Assembly (NCBI GenBank): GCA_024690605.1
Contig: JAILOV010000019.1
Span: 1 to 61,375, forward strand
Source: Lachnospiraceae bacterium
GTDB taxonomy: Bacteria > Bacillota > Clostridia > Lachnospirales > Lachnospiraceae
Reading direction: 5' to 3'
Length of the DNA: 61,375 bases
In this document: positions 44,875-53,378 of the stretch, piece by piece
Layout: each line of letters starts with the position of its first letter
Numbering within the stretch: the first letter of the stretch is position 1
Notes under the pieces: generated by a model
The model's input: the letters and a program-made list of their open reading frames with translations, nothing else
Database searches by the model: none
What the model was told of the DNA's origin: nothing
Made by a program: the position numbers and the translations under genes

Positions 44875-47555
44875 AGCAGATCACAAGGCTTTTGAACTGG
44901 CTCCGCGATTCCGGCAACGATCTGTCGACGAGGGGATACTGCGTCACCTCCCTGACGACGGCCGTGACCCTGTTCGCGATCTTTATCTGGGATATCTTCA
45001 TCGGCGAGAGCACACTGAAACTGACCGTGCTGGGTGTCGGGATCGTCTCGATGTTAACCATCGTGATCCTGTCCATCCGCTTTCGCTGGGTACAGCCGGG
45101 CGCGATCCTGGTCAGTCTTGCGATCATCTTCGTCGTGCTGCCTCTGGAATACTTCACGGGCGGCGGGGTCTACGGATGCACGCCGATCTGGTTCGCCTAT
45201 GCGTTCCTGTATGTCGGGCTCAATGTCGTGGGCAGGATGAAATATGTACTTCTTCCCGCCCTTCCGCTGTCGGCGATCGTCTGCTATGTCACATCCTATT
45301 ATCATCCGGAGCTGCTCACGGAACATGACATGAAAACGGCCTATCTGGATTCTATCGCGTCTCTCATCGGCGTCGGTGTGACGACTCTGGTGACGATCAC
45401 GTTCCTCATGCGCCTTTATGACAGGGAACGGCGGCTTGCCGCCGAACAGAAGCAGGAGATCACAGAGCTGAACCAGGCGCAGAGCCGTTTCTTCTCGAGC
45501 ATGAGCCACGAGATCCGCACGCCGATCAACACGATCATCGGTCTGAACGAGATGATCCTTAGGGAAGATGTCTCCGATGAGGTGGCGGAGAACGCTGCCA
45601 ATATCCGGTCCGCCGGGCGCATGCTCCTGCATCTGGTCAATGATATCCTTGACATGTCCAAGATCGAGTCCGGTGAGATGGAGATCGTGCCGGTGGAATA
45701 TGATGTCGGCGACATGCTCTCCGATATCGTGGGCATGGTCTGGCTCTCGGCCAGAGAGAAGGGACTGGAATTCCATGTCGATGTGGATCCCGCGCTTCCC
45801 GCACGCCTGATCGGCGATGAGGTCCGCATCCGGCAGATCGTGATCAACGTGCTCAACAACGCGATCAAATACACCAGAGAGGGGTCGGTGAACTGTTCCA
45901 TCCAGTTTGCCCGCGGGGAGGACAAACGGATCCGCGTGATCTACACGGTGTCCGATACCGGACAGGGGATCAAAAAGGAGAATATCCCCTATCTGTTCAC
46001 GGCGTTCAAGCGCGTGGATGTAGAAAAGAACCGCTACATCGAGGGAACGGGACTCGGGCTCTCAATCGTCAAGGAGTTTGTCGATCTCATGGGCGGCAGC
46101 GTCAAAGTGAACAGTGTCTGGATGCAGGGATCAACCTTTGTGATCGAGCTGCCGCAGGAAGTCGGTTCCGAACAGCAGATCGGCGAGATCAATATGGAAT
46201 CCCGCCATGCAATGAACCACCGGAGCAATTACCGCAGGAGCTTTGAGGCGCCGCGCGCACGGATCCTCGCGGTGGACGACAACACGGCCAATCTCATGGT
46301 GGTGACCAAGCTCCTGCGCGACACGCTGGTGCGGATCGATACGGCGCAGAGCGGCGCGGAGGCGCTGCAGATGACGCTGACCACGCACTATGATCTGATC
46401 TTCATGGATCACATGATGCCGGAGATGGATGGGATCGAATGCCTGCACGCGATCCGTTCACAGGCGGGCGGCGTGTGCAGGGACACCCGGGTGATCGCGC
46501 TGACGGCCAACGCCGGGAGCGGCAATCAGGAACTCTATGCGCGCGAGAGCTTTGACGGCTATCTGGTCAAACCGGTGAACAGCGAGGAACTGGAGGAGAC
46601 GGTCATGCGCATGCTCCCGCAGGATCTGATCGAGCGGACCGAGGAGATCGAGGCGCTGAAGAACCCCACGATCAACAGCATCGAGGCGCATCACAGGAAA
46701 CGGCTGCCGGTCATGATCACGACGGACAGCGTGTGCGATCTGCCGGATCGGATGTTCACCAACAACAACGTGCAGATCCTGCCTTATCATGTGCGCACGG
46801 GCGACGGTCTGTTCCTGGATGGGATCGAGATGGATCAGCGCGGGCTCATCGCCTATCTGACGGATAAGGAGACGAACAGTGCGGTCTCCGAGGAACCAAC
46901 GATCAGCGAATATGAGGCGTTCTTCGGCGGATGTCTCGCGAAGGCGAACAATATCATCCACATCTCGATGTCCTCGAAGGTCAGCAACGGATTTGGTACG
47001 GCGACCGAGGCGGCAAAGACCTTTAACAATGTGACGGTCATTGACAGCGGGCATCTGTCCGCGGGTCTCGGCTTTATGGTGCTGGAGGCGGCCAGACTCG
47101 CCGCGGAGGGGCAGGCACCGGAGAAGATCATCTCCATGCTCCGCACGGTGAAAACAAAGATCCACAGCGGTTTCATCGTGGATGATGTGATCTGGCTCGC
47201 GAGAGCCGGCAGGATCAATGAACTGGTGAGCCGTATCGCCGGCGCGTTTCTGCTGCGCCCTGTGCTCATGCTCCGAAGAGACGGCAGGATGACCGTCGGC
47301 CGGATCTGCTTCGGTACCAGAGAGCGCAGCTGGCGGACCTATATCCGCACGACATTCAAAAAGACCGTCGGCCGGATCGACAGGAGGCTTCTGTTCGTGG
47401 TCCATGTCGGACTGAATGAGGAGGAGATGAAGTGGATCGAGCACGAGATCGGGGAGCACATGCGGTTCGATAACGTGATCTTCCAGAAGGCCTCACCCGC
47501 GATCTCCATCAACAGCGGACCGGGCACTTTTGGCCTGCTGTTCAAGACAATCTAG
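44871..47555 (+). CDS. Membrane hybrid histidine kinase fused to a DegV domain (cassette 2, gene B)
   Basis: An 894-residue paralogue of the protein at 32812. Membrane helices cover about 25-180 with the GGGVYGCTPIWF motif. Then HisKA with His213 (MSHEIRTPIN), HATPase (VINVLNNAIKYT, DTGQGIKKE, GTGLGLSIVK), a receiver with VDDNT and Asp513 (FMDHMMPEMDG), and a complete DegV domain (about 612-894). Unlike cassette 1 this DegV keeps TTDSVCDLPD, HISMSSKVSNG, VIDSGHLSAGLG, DVIWLARAGRI and INSGPGTFG; the usual His before the GPG turn is Asn. A FakB-like lipid pocket is thus plausible. Such a domain at the C terminus of a hybrid kinase is not an arrangement I know. ATGA overlap with gene A. Confidence 0.9.
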   Translation: MKQITRLLNWLRDSGNDLSTRGYCVTSLTTAVTLFAIFIWDIFIGESTLKLTVLGVGIVSMLTIVILSIRFRWVQPGAILVSLAIIFVVLPLEYFTGGGVYGCTPIWFAYAFLYVGLNVVGRMKYVLLPALPLSAIVCYVTSYYHPELLTEHDMKTAYLDSIASLIGVGVTTLVTITFLMRLYDRERRLAAEQKQEITELNQAQSRFFSSMSHEIRTPINTIIGLNEMILREDVSDEVAENAANIRSAGRMLLHLVNDILDMSKIESGEMEIVPVEYDVGDMLSDIVGMVWLSAREKGLEFHVDVDPALPARLIGDEVRIRQIVINVLNNAIKYTREGSVNCSIQFARGEDKRIRVIYTVSDTGQGIKKENIPYLFTAFKRVDVEKNRYIEGTGLGLSIVKEFVDLMGGSVKVNSVWMQGSTFVIELPQEVGSEQQIGEINMESRHAMNHRSNYRRSFEAPRARILAVDDNTANLMVVTKLLRDTLVRIDTAQSGAEALQMTLTTHYDLIFMDHMMPEMDGIECLHAIRSQAGGVCRDTRVIALTANAGSGNQELYARESFDGYLVKPVNSEELEETVMRMLPQDLIERTEEIEALKNPTINSIEAHHRKRLPVMITTDSVCDLPDRMFTNNNVQILPYHVRTGDGLFLDGIEMDQRGLIAYLTDKETNSAVSEEPTISEYEAFFGGCLAKANNIIHISMSSKVSNGFGTATEAAKTFNNVTVIDSGHLSAGLGFMVLEAARLAAEGQAPEKIISMLRTVKTKIHSGFIVDDVIWLARAGRINELVSRIAGAFLLRPVLMLRRDGRMTVGRICFGTRERSWRTYIRTTFKKTVGRIDRRLLFVVHVGLNEEEMKWIEHEIGEHMRFDNVIFQKASPAISINSGPGTFGLLFKTI

Positions 47556-47568
47556 AGGAGACGAAGAC

Positions 47569-48471
47569 ATGCTGGAAAAACTGGAAAGGAAGATCGCCCG
47601 CATCGCGATCCCCAATCTTACGCTGAAACTGATCATCTGCTATGTGATCGGCTATATCATTTACTATATGCCCGGGCTGAACCGTCTGCTGGACTATATG
47701 ACGCTGAATCCCTACGCGATCCTGCACGGTCAGGTGTGGCGGCTTGTCAGCTGGATCCTGATGCCGCCCGCATCGTCCAATCTGTTCTTTACGGTGATCA
47801 CGCTGGTGTTCTACTATTCGATCGGCAGCACGATGGAACAGGTGTGGGGCAGCGCGCGCTACAATCTCTACATCTTTTCCGGTCTGCTCTTTACGGTGAT
47901 CGGCGCGTTCCTGACCATGGGGCTCGTGTATCTCTTTTATCCGCAGTATACGACGGCTGCCGTTGTTGAAGCGGTGTTTACCGAGATCGCGGGCAGCTTT
48001 TCGATCTACTATGTCAACATGTCGATCCTGCTGGCGTTTGCCGCGACATTTCCGGACAACATGGTGCTGCTGTTCTTTGTGATCCCGGTGAAGATGAAAT
48101 GGCTGGGGGTGATCTACGGTGTGTGGCTTGCGGCGGAGGCGTTTATCGGTCTCGTGAACGGGAGCTTCTGGACCTTCTTCCCCATCGCCGCTTCGTTGCT
48201 AAACTTCGCCGTGTTCTGGTTCGCCGGCGGGAGAGGGCTTCACGCGAGGCCGTCCGAGGTCAGGCGCAGAGCGGCCTTCCGCAACGAGGTGCGTCACGCG
48301 AGGAAGGAGACGCAGCACATGACGCCCAGAGGCATCGCCAAGCACAAGTGCGCGATCTGCGGGCAGACGGAGCTGGACAATCCGAACCTGGAATTCCGCT
48401 TCTGTTCCAAGTGCAACGGGAACTACGAGTATTGTCAGGAGCATCTGTTTACTCATCAGCATAAGATGTGA
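47569..48471 (+). CDS. Rhomboid-like membrane protein without catalytic serine, with C-terminal zinc ribbon
   Basis: A 300-residue protein with about six membrane helices (20-218) in a rhomboid-like order: the loop GQVWRLVSWILMPP (54-67) corresponds to the WR element after the first helix, and IGSTMEQVWGSARYNLYIFSG to the helix 2-3 region. The catalytic GxSG of rhomboid proteases is missing (the matching segment reads AGSFSIYYVN or is absent), as is the catalytic His, so proteolysis is unlikely; it resembles inactive rhomboid or derlin-type proteins. The C terminus has a zinc ribbon with C261/C264 and C279/C282 and a His-rich end. It follows the DegV-fused kinase by 13 bases, with GAGGAG as ribosome binding site, and is probably in its operon. 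Confidence 0.75.
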   Translation: MLEKLERKIARIAIPNLTLKLIICYVIGYIIYYMPGLNRLLDYMTLNPYAILHGQVWRLVSWILMPPASSNLFFTVITLVFYYSIGSTMEQVWGSARYNLYIFSGLLFTVIGAFLTMGLVYLFYPQYTTAAVVEAVFTEIAGSFSIYYVNMSILLAFAATFPDNMVLLFFVIPVKMKWLGVIYGVWLAAEAFIGLVNGSFWTFFPIAASLLNFAVFWFAGGRGLHARPSEVRRRAAFRNEVRHARKETQHMTPRGIAKHKCAICGQTELDNPNLEFRFCSKCNGNYEYCQEHLFTHQHKM

Positions 48472-48608
48472 AAATATTTTCTGCCTCCGTAATTCATATG
48501 TAGAATGAGAAGTATCGATGATTTGGCCTTTGTGTTCGTTTGAGAATTTCGCAGTTGATGATCCGTTTCTGCAGGCAAGTTTGATCTGTGGATCTGAGGT
48601 GACCGGAT

Positions 48609-49370
48609 ATGTCAGATGACAGGGAGATTAAATTCGGCGAGGCACTGACGAAGCTGGTGCGCACGGCCCGCGAGAACGGCGGTGTGATCGATGATGCGCG
48701 GGTGCGTGAGGCGTTCGCGGAGCTTTCTCTGGATGAGAAGCAGATGGACGAGGTCTATGCCTATCTGAGGGAGAAGCGGATCGGTATCGGTGCGGAGCCG
48801 GAGGAGGAAGCGCCTCTCCCGGCGGGCGAGCGGGATATCCTTGCTGCCTACATCGAGGAGCTGGGAGCGCTCCCCGCACATTCGGAGGAAGAGAAGCTCG
48901 CGCTCGCCGCGCGGGCCATCGACGGGGACAGGGAGGCACAGACCGCCTATGCCGAATGCCTGCTTCCGCTGGTTCCCGATATTGCCAGACTCTATGCCGA
49001 ACAGGGCGTGCCGATGGAGGATCTGATCGGCGAGGGCAACGTGGCGCTTCTGCAGGGCGCGGAGCTTCTCGGCGCGCTGGAGGAACCCGGGGAGGCTGAG
49101 GAGACGCTGTCGCGTTATGTGATGGACGCGATGGAAGCTCTCATTGCCGACAACCTGCAGGAGGACGCACGCGGACAGCACGCCGTGAACCGAGTCAATG
49201 AAGTGGCGGACCGCGCCAAAGAACTCTATGAGGACCTCAGGCGTCCGGTGACGGTGGACGAGCTGATGAATGAAACGGGCTGGTCCAGAGAAAAGATCAT
49301 GGAGGCATGGAAACTCGCGGGCGGTGAGATCGAGGAACTGCAGGTGACGGCATCCGATCCCGTCTCGTGA
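48609..49370 (+). CDS. Truncated sigma-70-like protein (no region 2.4 core or region 4)
   Basis: A 253-residue protein with sigma-factor features. Residues 1-60 resemble region 1.1 (VIDDARVREAFAELSLDEKQMDEVYAYL), 75-110 region 1.2 (ERDILAAYIEELGALPAHSEEEKLALAARAI), 110-150 the start of region 2 (AYAECLLPLVPDIARLYAEQGVPMEDLIGEGNVALLQG), and 190-240 a region 3-like part (RGQHAVNRVNEVADRAKELYEDLRRPVTVDELMNETGWSREKIMEAWKLAG). The aromatic DNA-melting and -10-reading residues of region 2.3-2.4 are not evident, and region 4, which reads the -35, is absent. It could bind RNA polymerase core without acting as a normal sigma, as a modulator or anti-initiation factor. It starts with GAGGTGA upstream and is monocistronic. 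Confidence 0.68.
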   Translation: MSDDREIKFGEALTKLVRTARENGGVIDDARVREAFAELSLDEKQMDEVYAYLREKRIGIGAEPEEEAPLPAGERDILAAYIEELGALPAHSEEEKLALAARAIDGDREAQTAYAECLLPLVPDIARLYAEQGVPMEDLIGEGNVALLQGAELLGALEEPGEAEETLSRYVMDAMEALIADNLQEDARGQHAVNRVNEVADRAKELYEDLRRPVTVDELMNETGWSREKIMEAWKLAGGEIEELQVTASDPVS

Positions 49371-49391
49371 GACGAAGATAAGACGGTGCGT

Positions 49392-49427
49392 CTGCGGCGG
49401 GGACCGCGGCAGTTTATGTTTTTTTCA
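49392..49427 (+). terminator. Possible terminator after the sigma-like gene
   Basis: CTGCGG...GGCAG inverted sequences (49392-49412) with internal mismatches, followed by TTTATGTTTTTTTCATTT. The stem is imperfect, so this is only a candidate. Confidence 0.35.
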
Positions 49428-49549
49428 TTTGTACATGCATGCGGATTCTGTTATGATGATCCCGACCATGATGAGGATCGTCATGATGTCCGCGTCTGTT
49501 CCGGTTCCACGCAGTTTATCCCCTGATCCAGATTTTTTGTAATTTTCTA

Positions 49550-49578
49550 TTGACAAAGCCGAACACGTGTTCTAAACT
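49550..49578 (+). promoter_or_regulatory. recA promoter
   Basis: A consensus TTGACA (49550-49555) and TAAACT (49573-49578) with a 17-base spacer. The first LexA box fills the spacer, and the second lies just after the start of transcription. Confidence 0.7.
49560..49573 (+). promoter_or_regulatory. LexA (SOS) box 1 upstream of recA
   Basis: CGAACACGTGTTCT matches the Gram-positive SOS box CGAAC-N4-GTTCG at nine of ten fixed positions. It lies between the -35 and -10 of recA, so LexA bound here would block RNA polymerase. Confidence 0.85.
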
Positions 49579-49584
49579 TGTTTT

Positions 49585-49598
49585 CGAACGGATGTTCG
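49585..49598 (+). promoter_or_regulatory. LexA (SOS) box 2 upstream of recA
   Basis: CGAACGGATGTTCG is a perfect CGAAC-N4-GTTCG SOS box, centred 25 bases from box 1, about 2.5 turns of DNA. Two sites spaced this way suggest tight repression. Confidence 0.88.
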
Positions 49599-49658
49599 GC
49601 AACACGGACGCGGCGCTCCGGATCAGACGGAGCCGTCGCCTGAGTGAAGGAGAGAAAA

Positions 49659-50777
49659 ATGGAAAGAGAAGAGAAACTGAAGGCACTGGAAGCGGCACTC
49701 GGACAGATCGAAAAGGAATTCGGCAAGGGCGCCGTCATGAAACTGGGGGATCCCGCGAGCCAGATGGCTGTGGAGACGATCCCGACAGGTTCGCTGTCTC
49801 TTGATATCGCACTCGGCCAGGGCGGCATCCCGAAGGGCAGGATCGTGGAGATCTACGGACCGGAATCTTCGGGCAAGACGACCGTCACACTGCACATGAT
49901 CTCCGAAGTGCAGAAGCGCGGCGGGATCGCGGGCTTCATCGACGCAGAGCATGCGCTGGATCCGATCTATGCCAAAAACATCGGTGTTGACATCGACAAC
50001 CTCTACATCTCTCAGCCGGATTCCGGTGAACAGGCACTGGAGATCACGGAGACCATGGTGCGCTCCGGTGCGATCGACATCGTGGTGGTCGACTCCGTTG
50101 CGGCACTGGTTCCCAAGGCCGAGATCGACGGCGATATGGGGGATTCTCATGTCGGCCTGCAGGCGAGGCTCATGTCTCAGGCTCTGAGAAAACTCACCGC
50201 TGTCATCAGCAAATCCAACTGCACGGTGGTCTTCATCAACCAGCTCAGGGAAAAGGTCGGCGTCATGTTCGGCAATCCCGAGACGACGACCGGCGGCCGT
50301 GCGCTCAAGTTCTATTCCTCGGTCCGCCTCGATGTGCGGCGTATCGAGCAGATCAAGGCGAGCGGTGAGTCGATCGGCAACCGCACGCGAGTCAAGGTGG
50401 TAAAGAACAAGATCGCGCCGCCGTTCCGTGAGGCGGAATTTGACATCATGTTCGGCAAGGGCATTTCCTATACCGGCGATGTGCTCGATCTGGCGGCTAA
50501 TGCCGATATCGTGAACAAATCCGGCGCCTGGTATCAGTATAACGGGGACAAGATCGGACAGGGGCGCGAGAATGCCAAGACATTCCTGGATGAACATCCG
50601 GCTATGCTTGCCGAGATCGAGATCAAAGTCAGAGAGAAGTTTGACCTGCCGGTCGACGATTTCCTGAGGGAGCGCGCCGGGGGATCGAACAGCAAGCCTG
50701 CCGGAGATGCGGACGCTTCCGGGGATGCGGACGGCGCGGCTGCCGATGCCCCCGCAAAAAAACGCGGCAGAGCCTGA
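49659..50777 (+). CDS. recA: Recombinase RecA
   Basis: A 372-residue RecA with Walker [10 protein letters not shown] (near 67), the DNA-binding loops (near [20 protein letters not shown] and [14 protein letters not shown]), Walker [10 protein letters not shown] and the C-terminal [19 protein letters not shown] low-complexity acidic tail ending KKRGRA. It forms filaments on single-stranded DNA, catalyses strand exchange and triggers LexA self-cleavage. ATG 49659 follows AAGGAGAG; a GTG 15 bases earlier is less likely. Two LexA boxes precede it. The recX gene follows 9 bases later. Family length is normal. Confidence 0.97.
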   Translation: MEREEKLKALEAALGQIEKEFGKGAVMKLGDPASQMAVETIPTGSLSLDIALGQGGIPKGRIVEIYGPESSGKTTVTLHMISEVQKRGGIAGFIDAEHALDPIYAKNIGVDIDNLYISQPDSGEQALEITETMVRSGAIDIVVVDSVAALVPKAEIDGDMGDSHVGLQARLMSQALRKLTAVISKSNCTVVFINQLREKVGVMFGNPETTTGGRALKFYSSVRLDVRRIEQIKASGESIGNRTRVKVVKNKIAPPFREAEFDIMFGKGISYTGDVLDLAANADIVNKSGAWYQYNGDKIGQGRENAKTFLDEHPAMLAEIEIKVREKFDLPVDDFLRERAGGSNSKPAGDADASGDADGAAADAPAKKRGRA

Positions 50778-50786
50778 GTCTCTCCG

Positions 50787-51422
50787 GTGCGGACGATGAC
50801 GGTTACGGCGATCCGTTCCTTTGACAAAAAGCGAAGCGAAGTGCTGACCGACGAGGCGCTTCGCTTCGTCCTTTATCAAACGGAGATAAAGAAATACGGG
50901 ATTCGGGAGGGCGAAGCGCTTGACGGGGAGACCCTTCGGGAGATCCTTACGGTGCTTCTTCCGAAGCGCGCGAAGTTGCGCGCCATGAATCTGCTGAAGA
51001 CAAGGGATTATACCAGGGCACGCCTTACAGACAAGCTTAAGGAGGGCGGCTATCCCGATGCGGTGGTCGAGGAGGCTGTCGACTATGTCGCCTCCTACCG
51101 TTATATCGACGATGAACGCTATGCCCGCGATTTTATCCGCGGCCGCATGGCGCGTGCGAGCCGCATGAAGATCCGGGGCGAACTGCTGCAGCGCGGGATC
51201 GATGCCGGGACAGCAGATGCCGCACTGGAGGAACTCTATGCCGATGATCTGATCGCCGGCGAAGACCCGGAGATCGCACAGATCCGGAGACAGATCGAAA
51301 AACGCCATTTTGACGGAAAAAACGCAACCTGGGAAGACCGGCAGCGGTTTCTCGCCGCCATGGCCCGCAAGGGTTTTTCCGCGGACAAGGTACGACACGT
51401 GCTCGAGGAAGACAATTCATAA
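50787..51422 (+). CDS. recX: Recombination regulator RecX
   Basis: A 211-residue RecX-type protein with its three-helix repeats: RAMNLLKTRDYTRARLTDKLKEGGYPDAVVEEAVDYVASYRYIDDERYARDFIRGRM is the most conserved part (about residues 70-125), and the last repeat RHFDGKNATWEDRQRFLAAMARKGFS matches the C-terminal helices. RecX binds RecA and limits filament growth. It starts with GTG 50787 or ATG 50796, neither with a strong ribosome binding site, so it is probably made at a low level from the recA transcript. It ends 17 bases before the rny promoter. Confidence 0.88.
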   Translation: MRTMTVTAIRSFDKKRSEVLTDEALRFVLYQTEIKKYGIREGEALDGETLREILTVLLPKRAKLRAMNLLKTRDYTRARLTDKLKEGGYPDAVVEEAVDYVASYRYIDDERYARDFIRGRMARASRMKIRGELLQRGIDAGTADAALEELYADDLIAGEDPEIAQIRRQIEKRHFDGKNATWEDRQRFLAAMARKGFSADKVRHVLEEDNS

Positions 51423-51438
51423 CGCCTGTTTTTTCTCC

Positions 51439-51468
51439 TTGACAAGATTCCCCTGTTCGGCGTAAAAT
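51439..51468 (+). promoter_or_regulatory. Promoter of rny
   Basis: Consensus TTGACA (51439-51444) and TAAAAT (51463-51468) with an 18-base spacer just after recX. The untranslated leader would be about 115 bases and contains a CTGTC...GACAG stem. Confidence 0.65.
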
Positions 51469-51591
51469 ATACTCTGTTGTATTTTTGTGTGTATTCTGTC
51501 AGCAATTCAGACAGTTTATGTTCATTTCACAAATGTTCAACGATATCAGACGCACAATGACAATTTCATAGGGAGAAGGAGGTGCTCCAAA

Positions 51592-53160
51592 ATGGTAATG
51601 ACAGTAATTGCCGCTTTGGCGGCGGCGTGCCTCTCCGCCCTGATCGCTGTATTTGCAACGAACAATTATCAGAAGAAGACTGCGAATACAAAGATCGGAG
51701 ATGCGGAAGGTCGCGCAAGGAAGATCATTGACGAGGCGCTGGAAACGGCCAAGGAGACGAAGCGTGAGTCGGAAGAGAAGAAGCGGGAAGCGCTTCTCGA
51801 GGTCAAGGAGGAATCCTTAAAGGCCAAGAACGAGCTGGAGAAGGAAATGCGCGAACGCAGAGCGGAAGTGCAGCGGAGTGAGCGCAGGATCCAGCAGAAG
51901 GAAGAGAACATCGACAAGCGCGCGGAGACCCTCGAACGCAGAGAACAGTCCATTAATGACAGGGAGCGGTCGCTGGAGAAAAAGAGCGAGGAACTTGCCA
52001 GACTCAACGAGCAGCGGCAGAAGGAACTGGAGCGCATCACCGGGCTGACAACCGAACAGGCCAAGGAGATGCTCATCGATTCCGTCAGGGAGGATGTCAA
52101 GCGCGACGTCGCCATCCTCATCAAGAATGCCGAGAATGAAGCCAAGGAAGAAGCTGACAAACGCGCCAAAGAACTTGTGGTCGGCGCGATCCAGAGAGTC
52201 GCAGCGGACAATGTCGCGGAGGCGACCATCTCGGTGGTGCAGCTGCCCAGCGATGAGATGAAGGGCCGCATCATCGGAAGAGAGGGACGCAACATCCGGG
52301 CGATTGAGCAGAAGACCGGCGTGGACCTGATCGTGGATGACACACCGGAAGCGGTCGTGATCTCCGGTTTTGATCCGATCCGCAGAGAGACAGCGCGCAT
52401 CACGCTGGAAAAGCTCATCGTTGACGGACGGATCCACCCTGCGCGTATCGAGGAGATGTATGATAAGGCGCAGAAGGAGCTTGCGAACACCATCAAGGAA
52501 GCCGGCGAAAACGCCGCACTGGAAGCGGGTGTGCACGGACTGCATCCGGAGGAGATCAAGCTTCTCGGACGCATGAAATTCCGCACAAGTTTCGGCCAGA
52601 ATGTCCTCAAGCACTCCGTCGAGGTGTCACAGCTTTGCGGCGTGATGGCAGCCGAAATGGGACTGGATGTCCGGGCGGCCAAGCGCGCGGGACTCCTGCA
52701 TGATATCGGCAAGGCGATCGATCATGAGGTGGAGGGCTCGCATATCGCCCTCGGTGTGGACATCGCACGCAAGTACAAGGAATCCCCGCTGATCATCAAC
52801 GCGATCGAGGCACATCACGGCGATGTGGAACCGCAGTCGCTGATCGCCTGCATCGTGCAGGCGGCGGACACGATCTCCGCGGCGAGACCCGGTGCGAGAC
52901 GCGAGTCGCTGGAGACATATACCAGCAGACTGAAGGAACTGGAGGATATCACAGGCAGCTTCGACGGCGTCGAACAGTCCTATGCGATCCAGGCGGGACG
53001 CGAGGTGCGCGTGATGGTGGTGCCGGACAAGGTGAGCGACGACGACATGGTCGTGCTCGCTCGGGATATTTCGAAGAAGATCGAGAGCCAGATGCAGTAT
53101 CCGGGACAGATCAAGGTCAATGTGATCCGCGAGAGCAGAGTGACGGACTACGCAAAGTAG
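51592..53160 (+). CDS. rny: Ribonuclease Y
   Basis: A 522-residue endoribonuclease that starts mRNA decay at the membrane. An N-terminal membrane helix (4-24, [19 protein letters not shown]) is followed by a long charged coiled coil (about 30-200), a KH domain (about 210-275, [31 protein letters not shown]), and an HD domain (about 330-430, [12 protein letters not shown] and [15 protein letters not shown]), then the conserved C-terminal [16 protein letters not shown]. All HD metal ligands are present. ATG 51592 has a near-perfect GAAGGAGGTG upstream; an earlier frame to 51487 is excluded by the promoter position. Followed by a good terminator. Confidence 0.97.
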   Translation: MVMTVIAALAAACLSALIAVFATNNYQKKTANTKIGDAEGRARKIIDEALETAKETKRESEEKKREALLEVKEESLKAKNELEKEMRERRAEVQRSERRIQQKEENIDKRAETLERREQSINDRERSLEKKSEELARLNEQRQKELERITGLTTEQAKEMLIDSVREDVKRDVAILIKNAENEAKEEADKRAKELVVGAIQRVAADNVAEATISVVQLPSDEMKGRIIGREGRNIRAIEQKTGVDLIVDDTPEAVVISGFDPIRRETARITLEKLIVDGRIHPARIEEMYDKAQKELANTIKEAGENAALEAGVHGLHPEEIKLLGRMKFRTSFGQNVLKHSVEVSQLCGVMAAEMGLDVRAAKRAGLLHDIGKAIDHEVEGSHIALGVDIARKYKESPLIINAIEAHHGDVEPQSLIACIVQAADTISAARPGARRESLETYTSRLKELEDITGSFDGVEQSYAIQAGREVRVMVVPDKVSDDDMVVLARDISKKIESQMQYPGQIKVNVIRESRVTDYAK

Positions 53161-53180
53161 GGCGTGCATGCAGACTTCAG

Positions 53181-53212
53181 AAAAAGCTTCGGCAAAATGC
53201 CGGAGCTTTTTT
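53181..53212 (+). terminator. Rho-independent terminator of rny
   Basis: A 14-base stem, 53181-53194 with 53198-53211, around an AAA loop and followed by a T run. One G-U pair. Confidence 0.9.
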
Positions 53213-53304
53213 ATTTCAAGTTGTTGCCTCGGGAGATCCGCTACGCCGAGACCGGAGCCGAGAGGCGCCCCGGAATGGTACAGGGATCACCCGCACGCCG
53301 TACA

Positions 53305-53338
53305 TATAGTTATAAGAACGCCTTATAGCAGGCTATAG
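53305..53338 (+). promoter_or_regulatory. LysR-type operator candidate upstream of metY
   Basis: TATAAG (53311-53316) and CTTATA (53322-53327) form a perfect dyad around five bases, and a second pair TATAG (53305-53309) and CTATAG (53333-53338) lies outside it. This is the T-N11-A type of palindrome bound by LysR family regulators of sulfur and methionine genes. The centre (53319) is about 66 bases before the predicted transcription start, the usual place for a LysR activation site. No LysR gene is in the window. Confidence 0.5.
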
Positions 53339-53349
53339 AATTCAAGTAT

Positions 53350-53378
53350 TTTACAGGAACGGATTTCGGTGCTAATCT
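53350..53378 (+). promoter_or_regulatory. Putative metY promoter
   Basis: TTTACA (53350-53355) and TAATCT (53373-53378) with a 17-base spacer. The -10 is poor, as expected for a promoter that needs an activator at the dyad just upstream. Confidence 0.42.

Noticed and set aside
48472..48608. Promoter at TAGAAT (48501-48506) for the sigma-like gene
   Set aside because: The -10 is reasonable but no acceptable -35 was found, so it is not listed as a feature.
51450..51465. A LexA box in the rny promoter (CCTGTTCGGCG)
   Set aside because: Only the GTTCG half is present; the CGAAC half is missing.
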